Part shown: piece by piece, positions 17,980-26,934 of the stretch
How positions within the stretch are numbered: position 1 is the first letter of the stretch
How the letters are laid out: each line of letters opens with the position of its first letter
Source of the DNA: Marisediminicola sp040546025
GTDB lineage: Bacteria; Actinomycetota; Actinomycetes; Actinomycetales; Microbacteriaceae
DNA length: 64,000 nucleotides
Assembly (NCBI RefSeq): GCF_040546025.1
Contig: NZ_JBEPNA010000005.1
Span: forward strand, 115,554 to 179,553
Direction of reading: 5' to 3'
The notes under the pieces: generated by a model
Seen by the model: the letters and a program-made list of their open reading frames with translations, nothing else
What the model was told of the DNA's origin: nothing
The model's database searches: none
Program-made: the position numbers and the translations under genes

Positions 17980-20478
17980 TCACTCGTCTAGCTCTCGGTT
18001 GGCATCAGTTCCTCCCGAGTACGCAGCCAGTTTGGGCTCCCGATAGGCCAAGAGGCGGAGTGCGTTCCCCACCACGAGGAGCGTCGATCCCTCGTGGATG
18101 AGGACGGCCAATCCAATGCCAAAGACCCCGAAGACGGTCGCGGGGATCAGGATTGCCACAACCCCGAGGCTTGCCCACAGATTCTGGCGGATGATGCGAC
18201 TGGACTGCCGACTCAGCGCCACAGCGAACGGAAGCCGACCGAGATCGTCACCCATGAGAGCAACATCGGCGGTCTCCATGGCCACGTCCGAGCCGGCGGC
18301 ACCCATCGCGATCCCGACGGTGGCAGTCGCCATCGCCGGTGCGTCATTGACGCCGTCCCCGACCATGGCCACCTTGTGCTCCTCGTCGCGCATTTGCCGG
18401 ATGGCCGCGACCTTGTCCTCGGGCAGGAGGTCTCCACGTGCCTGGTCGAGTCCGAGCTTCTTCGCAATCGCATCCGCAACAATCTGGTTGTCGCCGGAGA
18501 GCATGATTATGTTCCGGATGCCGGTCGCGCGAAGCCTGGTGATCACGTCCGCCGCCCCGGGGCGCGACGTGTCCATGATCCCGAGAACGCCCAGATACCG
18601 GGAACCATGACGCACGACCATCGTGGTTCGTCCCGATTCCTCAAGCCGTGTCGTGGCCTCCGCGACGTCTGCCGGGATCGGGGGCCCGGCGATCTCCCCG
18701 AAGAGTTGTCTCTTGCCAATGTGGACAATTTCGCCGTCGAGTATTCCGCTGACCCCTCGACCCGTGATGCTCGTGACCTCACGTGCAGTGAGCGCAGTCG
18801 ATCCGTCCATCGTGGCGCGGCCCGCGCGCACGATGGCGGAAGCGAGCGGGTGATCGCTCTGCGACTCGATAGCCAGAGCTACGCGGAGCAATTCTGTGCC
18901 GTCCGAACCGCCGGCCGGCACGACATCAGTCAATTCCGGCTTTCCGACGGTCAGTGTGCCCGTCTTGTCGAACGCGATAGCGCGCAGGGTGCCGAGGTTT
19001 TCCAGCGGAGCGCCACCCTTGATCAGGAGTCCGCCGCGCGCCGCGCGGGCCAACCCGCTGAGCACGGCGCTCGGAGTCGAAATTGCCAGGGCGCAGGGGC
19101 TGGCGGCCACCAGCACTGCGAGGGCGCGATACAGCGTCGCGGAGAAGGGCTCGTCGATCACGAACCCGGCGAACAGGAGCATGACGACCAGAATCAGGAC
19201 TGCGGGTACGAAGACCCGCTGAAACCGGTCCGTGAAGCGCTGTGTGGGCGATATCTGGGCCTGCGCTTCGCTCACCATCCGGACGACGCGGGCGAGCGTC
19301 GAATCCGTTGACAGTCGGGTCACCTCGATCTCCAAGACGCCGCCACCGTTCACCGTGCCAGCGAAGACGCGGCTCTCCGGAGCGATGTCCTGCTCTTTGC
19401 GGGAGGATGTCGGAGCAACGGGCATCTTCTCGACCGGAATGCTCTCACCCGTCACGGCCGACTGGTCCACGCTACTCAGACCGACGACGACGAAACCATC
19501 CGACGGGATGCGGGTGTTGGGTTTGATGACTACCGTGTCGCCAATTGCGAGATCTCCAACCGGAACCTCGTGCTCCGCACCGTTGCGCTTGACAGTGGCT
19601 GTCACCGGGGCGAGTTCTGCCAACGCCTGGATCGCCTGCCGTGCGCGGCCCATAGCGTAGCTCTCGAGCGCGTGTCCCAGGCTGAACAGCGCCAAGAGTA
19701 GGGCGCCCTCGGCCAACTCCCCGAGGAACGCCGCGCCGGCCGCCGCCAGCAGCATCAGGAAATCGATTTCAAACCGTTTCGCCATCACCGTCTGGATGGC
19801 TTCCCTGAGTGTGTAGAAACCGCCGAAGAAGTACGCGGCGATGTACAACGCCGTGGAGACGGCATCCGGCACGGCCGAGCTCAAGCCCAGAAGGAAGCCC
19901 ACTGTGAGGGTGCCGGCGGACAGAAGCGCGAAGATCAGCTCAGTCCGCTCGCCGAAGATCCATCCGTGCTTATGGGCGCGGCCTTCGACCTGAGGTTCCG
20001 TGGCCCGCGCCGCACCGTCAGCAGTTCGTCCGCCCCGAGGAGAAGCGCCGAATTTGTCCAGCAGGTCGAGGATTGCCGCATCTGACGTCTCGCCCACCGC
20101 ATACTCGACCCTGACCGAGCCGATCGGTGACACGTGGGCCTCGACCACTCCGGACATGGTGCGCAGCCGCTGTTCAAGGAGTTGCGCGCGCGCAACGCGG
20201 GACACGCCGTCGACTTCCACACTGATGTGCCCGAAGGTGCTGTCAACTCGCGCACCCAGAGAGTGCGCGAGATCGCGGATTCGGTCCAGACCTATGACAT
20301 CCGGTTCGAAATGGATGCAGAGTTGCGCGGTCGCCGCGTCATGCGCACGATCGATGTGTGCGCTCCTCACGCCCTCGCGCGACTCAAGAGCGCCTATCAG
20401 GTTGCGTACACAGGCGTCACGTTCGTCCAACGCCTCCGGCAGCAGGGTTCGCAGGTCAAGTTGAATTTCGGTCGCCAT
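17980..20478 (-). CDS. P1B-type heavy-metal ATPase, SPC/HEGS type (P1B-4-like)
   Basis: 832 residues. Two degenerate HMA-like N-terminal folds without CxxC (about 1-145), then membrane spans, TGES (343-346), the membrane motif SPC (460-462), phosphorylated Asp in DKTGT (D504), and HEGS in the last membrane pair. SPC plus HEG(S/G) is the P1B-4 signature (Co, Fe, Zn, Ni exporters such as CtpD/CtpJ). The ATG at 20478 has AAAGG upstream; a longer frame is rejected because it spans the operator. The stop lies inside the right end of the IS982 element, which replaced the original nine-residue tail. Confidence 0.9.
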   Translation of the reverse strand: MATEIQLDLRTLLPEALDERDACVRNLIGALESREGVRSAHIDRAHDAATAQLCIHFEPDVIGLDRIRDLAHSLGARVDSTFGHISVEVDGVSRVARAQLLEQRLRTMSGVVEAHVSPIGSVRVEYAVGETSDAAILDLLDKFGASPRGGRTADGAARATEPQVEGRAHKHGWIFGERTELIFALLSAGTLTVGFLLGLSSAVPDAVSTALYIAAYFFGGFYTLREAIQTVMAKRFEIDFLMLLAAAGAAFLGELAEGALLLALFSLGHALESYAMGRARQAIQALAELAPVTATVKRNGAEHEVPVGDLAIGDTVVIKPNTRIPSDGFVVVGLSSVDQSAVTGESIPVEKMPVAPTSSRKEQDIAPESRVFAGTVNGGGVLEIEVTRLSTDSTLARVVRMVSEAQAQISPTQRFTDRFQRVFVPAVLILVVMLLFAGFVIDEPFSATLYRALAVLVAASPCALAISTPSAVLSGLARAARGGLLIKGGAPLENLGTLRAIAFDKTGTLTVGKPELTDVVPAGGSDGTELLRVALAIESQSDHPLASAIVRAGRATMDGSTALTAREVTSITGRGVSGILDGEIVHIGKRQLFGEIAGPPIPADVAEATTRLEESGRTTMVVRHGSRYLGVLGIMDTSRPGAADVITRLRATGIRNIIMLSGDNQIVADAIAKKLGLDQARGDLLPEDKVAAIRQMRDEEHKVAMVGDGVNDAPAMATATVGIAMGAAGSDVAMETADVALMGDDLGRLPFAVALSRQSSRIIRQNLWASLGVVAILIPATVFGVFGIGLAVLIHEGSTLLVVGNALRLLAYREPKLAAYSGGTDANRELDE

Positions 20479-20550
20479 TGCTGCCCTTTCGACAGGTTGT
20501 TCTCGCGATCGCACGGCGAGGGCAGGTCTCCACCGAAGCGGATGTGCGCA

Positions 20551-20572
20551 TGTATGAACAGTCTTGCACATA
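20551..20572 (-). promoter_or_regulatory. operator-like site upstream of the P1B-4 ATPase
   Basis: Contains the 18-base run TGTATGAACAGTCTTGCA, identical to the reverse complement of the site at 12447-12468. It lies about 75 bases upstream of the ATPase ATG and about 160 bases upstream of the divergent zinc-ribbon gene. This places the ATPase and the CDF exporter in one regulon, presumably under the NmtR-like repressor. Confidence 0.7.
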
Positions 20573-20730
20573 ATGGACATCTGCGCCGTTGGCGCAGTCG
20601 CCGCTGGTGCCGCGGGCCGAAGGAGGGGCACTCGCTTGCTTCGATAGGGTCCGGGCGGGTTGCCAGCCTGGAGGAATAGGTTACTTCGCGGGTGGGATTG
20701 CTCACCCTCACCTGGAAGGATTACCAACCA

Positions 20731-21027
20731 ATGAAATGCCCTACCGATGACGCTCTCTTGGTTATGTCAGACCGCTCGGGGATCGAGATTGACTACTGTC
20801 CCCAATGTCGGGGAGTGTGGCTGGACCGCGGCGAACTCGATAAAATCATCGAGCGATCGATCGCCCCGGTGCAGCAAGCAGCGGCCCCGGCGCCGCAGAC
20901 CGGCTACCCGACGAATGACGACTGGTCACGCGGTCGCAAAGGCGACGGACTCAGCCAATCCCACGGCGGTCACTCAGATGGGCGCAAGCGAAAAAAGGAG
21001 AGCTGGCTCAGCGAGCTCTTCGACTGA
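20731..21027 (+). CDS. zf-TFIIB-type small zinc-ribbon protein
   Basis: 98 residues. MKCPTDDALL and IDYCPQCRGVWLDRGELDKI form a TFIIB-like zinc ribbon. The remainder is a polar linker (Gln/Ala/Pro then Arg/Lys/Asp/Gly rich) and a conserved end WLSELFD. The ATG at 20731 follows GGAAGGA. Its place opposite the ATPase suggests it may respond to metal, but its function is unknown. Confidence 0.82.
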   Translation: MKCPTDDALLVMSDRSGIEIDYCPQCRGVWLDRGELDKIIERSIAPVQQAAAPAPQTGYPTNDDWSRGRKGDGLSQSHGGHSDGRKRKKESWLSELFD

Positions 21028-21376
21028 TGTCGACGGCACCTGGTCGTGAGGGTGCCAGCGCGCGCGAGGTCGGGTCGGAGAACCCGACAGCCGGCAGACG
21101 CGCCCTTGGCTCCGTCTAGAAGGCACCACGCGACCTCCCCGGCTCCGACCGATGCGTCCCGGCGGGGGAGGGCGCTCCCGTCGCCGATTGCCAAGTTCGT
21201 GGCCCAGTTCACACAATCGAATCGTCCTACGCCGTCCCTTCTCGTCTGTGTCAAGAAATGGTCGACACCCGCGGACGATAGTGACCGTCGGTCGGGACAG
21301 GTCTCGCCCCGCACGGCGGCGTGTGATCATGCTCGAGTCGTCATTGTCCATCGAGTTGAACAGTCTCGCCGCGCGC
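21028..21376 (+). other. intergenic stretch, nothing recognised
   Basis: About 350 bases between the zinc-ribbon gene and the convergent ctaG gene. Open frames on both strands lack any recognisable motif and I see no tRNA or strong hairpin. Confidence 0.5.
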
Positions 21377-22351
21377 TCATGTCGGCGCATCTCGCCGTGG
21401 GGGGTTCTCGTCGCGCTGACGCAGCTGCGCGAGGTACTCGTTATACGCGTCGAGGTCTGGATTCCCATAGCGCGCCACCCGGACGTCGGCCGCCGCTGCC
21501 TTCGAGGTGTCGTCGCGGAACCACCGATGAAGAATGTACAGCAGCATGAGGACGTTCGGCCCCTCACCGTAGGACCAGGCGAGCCCGCCCGCGATTGCCT
21601 GGTCGGCGAGGGGATCGATGCCCAGCGCCGCTGGAGGGTTTGCGAACGAGTCGAGCAGGAGAGTGGGGCTCATCATGAGGAACACCCCGAAGAACGCGTG
21701 GAGCGCGACCTCCGCGGTGACATCAATGGCCCTCGCCGGGTATGACATCCGGATCGGAAGCGGGTCGCTGCTGAGGATCGGGAGGGTGAAGAGCATTCCC
21801 GCGACGAGGAAGGCGACTTCCAGCCCAATATGGCCGAAGGGGAGTGCGAGGATCAGGTCAGCCAGGCCCGCGAGGTAGAGCCCGTAAAACAGGAGCAGGA
21901 ACAGCGGGACGGTGAACGCGGGATGCAGCATCCACCGGCCAACCCGCCCCCGGAGACCATAGAGCGCGAGACGAAGCACGCCGCGCCCCCACCCCGAGTG
22001 CGGCGTCGCGCGAAACAGCAGCGTACCGGGTGAACCAAGAACCAGAAGTGGCGGTACGAGAATCATCAGGGTCAGCTGCTGGAACATGAATACCGAGAGC
22101 ATGACGTATCCGTAGCCCTCGACCCCCAAGCCGGTGACCAGAACGATCACCAGGCATCCCAGTAGGAACGTGACTGTTCTTCCCGCCGACCATGGCCGAC
22201 CGGTCGCCCAGAGCCGAATGGCACCCAGCAGGTACAAAATCGCCAGCACCACCCCGATGATGGGCAGGATTGGCAGCGGTTGCGCGTCGAGCGCCAAGAA
22301 CTGCGCGACGCCCGGAGGTGAATCGGGAACGTTCGCCCAATCTTCGTTCAT
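21377..22351 (-). CDS. ctaG: cytochrome c oxidase assembly protein, CtaG/caa3 type
   Basis: 324 residues with about seven membrane spans. Conserved parts include the span around MLSVFMFQQLTLMILVPPLL, LHPAFTVPLFLLLFYG, the ALHAFFGVFLMMS segment with its His, and a C-terminal HRWFRDD. The family helps insert copper into haem-copper oxidases or otherwise handles copper at the membrane. It lies among metal and thiol genes of the island and is unlikely to be the housekeeping copy. Confidence 0.87.
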   Translation of the reverse strand: MNEDWANVPDSPPGVAQFLALDAQPLPILPIIGVVLAILYLLGAIRLWATGRPWSAGRTVTFLLGCLVIVLVTGLGVEGYGYVMLSVFMFQQLTLMILVPPLLVLGSPGTLLFRATPHSGWGRGVLRLALYGLRGRVGRWMLHPAFTVPLFLLLFYGLYLAGLADLILALPFGHIGLEVAFLVAGMLFTLPILSSDPLPIRMSYPARAIDVTAEVALHAFFGVFLMMSPTLLLDSFANPPAALGIDPLADQAIAGGLAWSYGEGPNVLMLLYILHRWFRDDTSKAAAADVRVARYGNPDLDAYNEYLAQLRQRDENPPRRDAPT

Positions 22352-22454
22352 GGGCGCGGGAGTCCGATCATCCGGTGTTCGCCCTCAGTCCCGCGTAGGG
22401 GGTGACCTTCTGCCACGAGCACCCGCCTCCGCCGGAGGAGCTCCAGCGACGAGG

Positions 22455-23120
22455 TCAATTGTCGATTTCCGCTTCTATCGCCGTGCGAAGGTCGTCGAAG
22501 GAGGTCAGCGGCACCATCCGATCGTTGACGAAGAAGGTCGGTGTGGAACTGACGCCGAGCGCGATGCCATCGTTGAAGTCCGACTCCACCCGCTCCGTCG
22601 TCGCCGGATCCGTCACGGCGGCGTCGTACCCCGCCATGTTAAGACCGAGCTCCTCAGCGAACTGACGGAATAGCGGCGCCCGCGACTCCTGCGCCTCGCC
22701 CCACTCGGCTTGGCTCTCGAACATGCGACCGTACATCGCCTCGAGCTCACCCTGCTGACTGGCGGCCTCGACGGCGATCGCGGCATTCATCGAGTTGAAG
22801 TGACCGGGCAGCGGGAAATAACGAATGGCGAAGGTGATCTGCCCAGAGAACTCCTCGCGCAGATCTTCCATCACCGGGTAGGCCGCCCCGCAGGCCTCAC
22901 ACTCGAAGTCGAGGAACTCCACCACAGTCACCGCGCCGTCACCAGCATCATCCAGAACGTGGCTGTCGTCACGAATGGCGGAGGTCAGACCGGGCCCCTG
23001 ATCGCGATCCGCTGTCGTCGGGGATTGCTGGGCTTGCATGATCGAGACGACGATGGACACGATCACGATGAGGACTATCGCGCCGGACAATACAATTGCG
23101 ACTTTGGTGCTGTTCTTCAT
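22455..23120 (-). CDS. DsbA-family thiol oxidoreductase, membrane anchored
   Basis: 221 residues. The N-terminal span (VAIVLSGAIVLIVIVSIVVS) anchors an extracytoplasmic thioredoxin fold with active site CEAC in FLDFECEACGAAYP and the cis-Pro loop SSTPTFFVNDR. The ATG at 23120 has GGAGAGAGA upstream. It would oxidise cysteines in exported proteins, and the nearby VKOR would re-oxidise it. Confidence 0.92.
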   Translation of the reverse strand: MKNSTKVAIVLSGAIVLIVIVSIVVSIMQAQQSPTTADRDQGPGLTSAIRDDSHVLDDAGDGAVTVVEFLDFECEACGAAYPVMEDLREEFSGQITFAIRYFPLPGHFNSMNAAIAVEAASQQGELEAMYGRMFESQAEWGEAQESRAPLFRQFAEELGLNMAGYDAAVTDPATTERVESDFNDGIALGVSSTPTFFVNDRMVPLTSFDDLRTAIEAEIDN

Positions 23121-23247
23121 GTTCGGTCTCTCTCCAAGGCTCAAAGAATCATCAGGTAGAGCGCGCCCGGAAGTGGACGGAACGCGCAGGGAGGGACGGC
23201 AGGAGCACGATGGCAGGTCGTCGCCGCGAGCTCCAACACCGGCTCGC

Positions 23248-23640
23248 CTACGTTCGGCTGATGGACAAGGCGACCAAGCTTGGCCGCGCGGTGGTGAGCA
23301 TGGTCAGGGTCGGGCCGACGAGGACCTCGCGCCGGGGTTTCGCGACGGAGACGAGCCGGCTGTAGAGGTCCGCCCGCCAGGCGCGGCCGAGCCGCATGGC
23401 CAGGCCCAGCGCGCAGGAGGCCACCAGCGCGATGCAACCCGTGGCCAGCCCCACCACGATCACCTCACCAGCAGGCTTCGACCATGCAGCGCCACCGGAA
23501 GCGAGCTGCTGATGATCCACGTTCAACTCCGCCGCAAGACCGTAGCTCGCCTCGCCCTGCGCGGTCTGGGCGTGCTGCGCAGCCAGCGCCCCCAGAGTGA
23601 TCATCGTCAGCGCCAGAATGATGGTCATGAGCCGTATCAT
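23248..23640 (-). CDS. hypothetical membrane protein
   Basis: About 130 residues. A signal-like N-terminal span (IRLMTIILALTMITLGALAA) and a second span (VIVVGLATGCIALVASCALG) enclose a polar loop with a conserved-looking Gln/His segment (HAQTAQGEASYGLAAELN). The C-terminus is basic. An upstream Met at 23691 is possible. It may be cotranscribed with the DsbA gene. Not recognised. Confidence 0.5.
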   Translation of the reverse strand: MIRLMTIILALTMITLGALAAQHAQTAQGEASYGLAAELNVDHQQLASGGAAWSKPAGEVIVVGLATGCIALVASCALGLAMRLGRAWRADLYSRLVSVAKPRREVLVGPTLTMLTTARPSLVALSISRT

Positions 23641-23839
23641 CGCAGCGGGCCAGCGCGGAGCCCCAAGGCGAAGGACAGCGCGAGGACTCACAGGCCGATA
23701 TTACCTTGCCATCCTGCGTGCCGAGCGCGCGGCACCGTGGCGCGAACAGGCAGGGGTTGTTCTATCCCGCCTGGGGGGACGAAATACCCGGTAACGCTCG
23801 CTCCACGTAGTCATCTATAGACTTTGCGAGGAGGGCTCG

Positions 23840-24469
23840 ATGATCGTGAATCGGAGGATGAACATGGGGACCACGCCTGAGCGACCTCCTGGTCACCGAT
23901 CGCCGCTAGCTCTGGCCGTCGTCCTGCTCGCCACCGGCGCGATTGGCTGGCTCGCCGCGGTAGCGTTGCTCGTCGAGCGCGTGCGCGGCCTCGAGAACCC
24001 TGATGTAGCACTCAGCTGCGACATCAGCCCGTTCGTGTCCTGCGGCGCTCTCTTCGACCGGTGGCAGGCGTCTCTCCTCGGCTTCCCCAACCCGATTCTT
24101 GGTGTCGCCGGATTCGTGGCACCGGTGGCGGTCGCGGCCGGCATTCTTGCCGGCGCCCACTTCGGCTCCTGGTTCTGGCGGCTATTCACCCTCGGTGTTT
24201 TCGGTGCCTGGCTCTTCGTGACCTGGCTCTATATCCAGAGTGTCTTCGTCATCGGTGTGCTCTGCCCGTACTGCTTGATCGTCTGGGCGGTCACGATTCC
24301 GATGTGGTGGTATTTGCTTGGATGGGGGCTCAGATACGGCACCCTCTTCGGCTCCGGCACACGTCGGTTGGGCCAGAGCGCCTTCCCATTCGCATGGGTA
24401 CTCGTGGTCGCAAACTACGCCGTGATAGTGCTCACCATCCTGGTACAGTTCCCCTTCCTCTTCGCTTGA
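23840..24469 (+). CDS. vitamin K epoxide reductase (VKOR) family protein
   Basis: 209 residues with four to five membrane spans. The loop cysteine pair is in LSCDISPFVSCGALFD and the active-site pair in CPYC (VLCPYCLIVW), the VKOR signature. Actinobacterial VKORs re-oxidise DsbA proteins using quinone. With the DsbA gene 700 bases away it forms a disulfide-generating pair. A start at 23858 is also possible. Confidence 0.92.
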   Translation: MIVNRRMNMGTTPERPPGHRSPLALAVVLLATGAIGWLAAVALLVERVRGLENPDVALSCDISPFVSCGALFDRWQASLLGFPNPILGVAGFVAPVAVAAGILAGAHFGSWFWRLFTLGVFGAWLFVTWLYIQSVFVIGVLCPYCLIVWAVTIPMWWYLLGWGLRYGTLFGSGTRRLGQSAFPFAWVLVVANYAVIVLTILVQFPFLFA

Positions 24470-24472
24470 CGG

Positions 24473-24982
24473 TCAATCGCGGTCCCGGGTCCGCTGGGAG
24501 AGGATGGTGCCAAGGATGAAGAGCGCCACCCCGGCGGTGACGAAGGCATCGGCGAGGTTGAAGGTCGCGAACCATCCGGTGTGCAGGTAATCCACTACGC
24601 CGCGCCCGTCGAGCCGGTCGATGAAGTTTCCGGCGGCTCCGCCGAGCAGCAGCGCTGCGCCTGCGCGGGAGACCCCTGTCATGCTCGGAGCCGACGAGAG
24701 GGCGTACCAGGTTAGGCCCGCAATGATCAGGCCGGTGGCCGCGACGATGATCCAGGGCGCGAGGCCCGCGCCGAGGCTGAACGCAACGCCGGTGTTATAG
24801 AGCAATCGGAGATTGATCAACCCCAGGTCGATCGTCGCCCCGCTGGAGAGCAGGGCTTCGGCCAGCGCCTTGATCGCTAGGTCGGTCGCGGCCAGCGCAG
24901 CCACCCAGACGAGCAGCACAGCCCTGATTCTTCGTGCCGCACCGGCGGACGCGCCGGGGCGGGCGGCGGCTTCGGCGCTCAC
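24473..24982 (-). CDS. lspA: signal peptidase II, lipoprotein processing
   Basis: 169 residues, four membrane spans, with LspA motifs LLYNTGVAFSLG and GGAAGNFIDRLDGRGVVDYL and the second catalytic Asp in FNLADAFV. It cleaves prolipoprotein signal peptides. The start overlaps the stop of the P1B ATPase gene, so it belongs to a cmtR-cadA-lspA operon. lspA copies beside cadA-type ATPases are a known feature of mobile metal-resistance loci. Confidence 0.94.
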   Translation of the reverse strand: MSAEAAARPGASAGAARRIRAVLLVWVAALAATDLAIKALAEALLSSGATIDLGLINLRLLYNTGVAFSLGAGLAPWIIVAATGLIIAGLTWYALSSAPSMTGVSRAGAALLLGGAAGNFIDRLDGRGVVDYLHTGWFATFNLADAFVTAGVALFILGTILSQRTRDRD

Positions 24983-26934
24983 GCTGCCGATTCCAATGCC
25001 GGGGCGGGCCGCGCGGCTTGCAGCGTGGTTGTGCGGCTGAGCCGGCCCGCCCTGACGCCGTTGGCGATCACGACGATTTCGGCCAGTTCGTGGATCAGGA
25101 CCACGGCGGCCAGGCTGAGAATGCCGAATAGCGCCAGGGGAATCAGCGCGGCGATCAGCAGCAGGGACAGGCCCACGTTCTGGAGCATGATGCTCCGGGT
25201 CCTCCGCGCGTGGTCGAGCACCTGGGGGAGGTGGTTCAGGTCTTCACCCATCAGGGCGATGTCCGCGGTCTCGATCGCCACGTCGGTCCCCATGGCGCCC
25301 ATGGCGATACCGGCGTCGGCGGTCGCGAGGGCCGGGGCGTCGTTGACGCCGTCGCCGACCATGGCTGTGGGTTGGCGGGCTTTGAGCATGCGGACGATCT
25401 CTGCCTTGTCCTCCGGGCGGAGCTCGGCGTGGACTTCGGTGATGCCGGCGGCCTCTCCGAGGGCGGTGGCGGTGATCAGGTTGTCGCCGGTGAGCATGGC
25501 TGTGGTGTACCCGGATGCGCTCAGCCGGGCGATGACCTCGCGGGCCTCGGGGCGCAGCTCGTCACGGACCGCGATGGCGCCAATAACTTGCCCGTCGTCT
25601 TCGATGAGGACAGCTGTGGCGCCAGCCCGCTGCATCCGCTCGACGTCGGCGGCCAGGCGGCCGGCGTCGATCCAGCCCGGGCGGCCGAGGCGGACACGAC
25701 GACCTTCAAGCCTGCCTTCCAGGCCAGAACCGGGGACGGTGTCCACGTCGGTGACGGATGCCCGGTCCGGGGTCGCGGCGAGGATGGCGCGGGCGAGCGG
25801 GTGCTCGCTGCGGGATTCCAGGCCGGCAGCGAGGGCGAGGACAGAGTCCCTGGTGGCGGATCCGGTGGCTGCGACGTCGATCACGGCGGGTTTGTTGCGG
25901 GTGAGGGTTCCGGTCTTGTCCAGCGCGATGGTGCGGATCTTGCCGAGGGTCTCCAAGGCACTCCCGCCCTTGATGAGCACGCCCATGCGGCTGGCCGCGC
26001 CGACGGAGGCGACGACCGTCACCGGGACGGAGATGGCCAGGGCGCACGGCGACGCGGCGACGAGGACGACGAGGGCGCGATTGAACCACAGCAGTGGTTC
26101 GCCGACGATGAAGCCGTAGACGATGATCAGGGCGGCAGCGATCAGGATGCCCGGAACGAGCTTGCTGGCGATCGAGTCGGCCAGGCGCTGGCCCGGGCCC
26201 TTCCGGGACTGCTCGGCCTCCACGATGTGGACGATCTTCGCTAGCGAGTTGTTCTCAGCAGTACTGGTGACCTCGACTTCGAGCGGCCCCGTGCCGTTGA
26301 TAGACCCGGCAAAGACCTCGGTTCCCGGCCCGGCCTCGACTGGGACAGATTCTCCGGTGAGCGCGGAGGTATCCAGGGATGTGCGGCCGGTGATGATCCT
26401 GCCGTCGGTGGCCAGACGTTCCCCGGGCCGGATGACCATGCGGTCGCCGGGGGCGAGTTCCGACGGGGCGACGGTGACCTCGATGCCGTCGCGCAGGACG
26501 GTCGCCTCAGCCGGGACCAGATCCAGCAATGCACGCAGCCCCCGACGGGTCTTCTCTAGGGAATATTCCTCTAGTCCTTCGGAGATCGCGTAAAGGAAGG
26601 CCAGGGTTGCCGCTTCCTCGACCTGCCCGAGCGCCACCGCTCCGGCCGCGGCGATCGTCATCAGCGTGCCGACCCCGATCTTTCCCTTGACCAGTCGCCG
26701 CAGGGTGGATGGGACGAACGTCCAGGCGGCAACCAGCAGCGCAGCGATTTCCAGCGGAAGCGTCAGGACCTCAGGGCCGCCCACCAGTCCGGCGATCCAC
26801 GCGGCGAGGAGCAGTGCACCGGAGACCGCAGCGGTCCGGATTTCGCTCACCTGCCAGAATCCGACGGTTTTCTCCGATTCTTCGGCATACTCGGTCGGGG
26901 CACTCTCGTCGCTGCAGCCGCAGGCATCACTCAT
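24979..26934 (-). CDS. P1B-type heavy-metal ATPase, CadA-like
   Basis: 651 residues. A short N-terminus with CGC (5-7) instead of an HMA domain, about eight spans, TGES (193-196), SPC (295-297), phosphorylated Asp in DKTGT (D339) and HELAEIVVI in the last span pair. The SPC motif is shared with the ATPase at 17980-20478 but the final-span motif differs, so the two probably differ in metal range. The ATG overlaps the upstream sensor stop. Cd, Pb, Zn or Co export is expected from the sensor type. Confidence 0.9.
   Translation of the reverse strand: MSDACGCSDESAPTEYAEESEKTVGFWQVSEIRTAAVSGALLLAAWIAGLVGGPEVLTLPLEIAALLVAAWTFVPSTLRRLVKGKIGVGTLMTIAAAGAVALGQVEEAATLAFLYAISEGLEEYSLEKTRRGLRALLDLVPAEATVLRDGIEVTVAPSELAPGDRMVIRPGERLATDGRIITGRTSLDTSALTGESVPVEAGPGTEVFAGSINGTGPLEVEVTSTAENNSLAKIVHIVEAEQSRKGPGQRLADSIASKLVPGILIAAALIIVYGFIVGEPLLWFNRALVVLVAASPCALAISVPVTVVASVGAASRMGVLIKGGSALETLGKIRTIALDKTGTLTRNKPAVIDVAATGSATRDSVLALAAGLESRSEHPLARAILAATPDRASVTDVDTVPGSGLEGRLEGRRVRLGRPGWIDAGRLAADVERMQRAGATAVLIEDDGQVIGAIAVRDELRPEAREVIARLSASGYTTAMLTGDNLITATALGEAAGITEVHAELRPEDKAEIVRMLKARQPTAMVGDGVNDAPALATADAGIAMGAMGTDVAIETADIALMGEDLNHLPQVLDHARRTRSIMLQNVGLSLLLIAALIPLALFGILSLAAVVLIHELAEIVVIANGVRAGRLSRTTTLQAARPAPALESAA

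Larger units (their letters stand above)
15678..17987 (+). mobile_element. IS982-family element, interrupted
   Basis: Terminal inverted repeats ATGAGTGAGTCCTA (15678 on) and its near-complement ending at 17987, flanked by a CTAG on each side (15674-15677 and 17988-17991; probable target duplication). The transposase is split: N-terminus at 15750-15855 and C-terminus at 17675-17976. Between them sits an IS21-type element. The middle of the transposase is absent, so the IS982 copy is dead. Confidence 0.75.

Noticed and set aside
18094..19311. Long plus-strand frame inside the P1B ATPase
   Set aside because: Antisense shadow; the minus strand has all P-type ATPase motifs.
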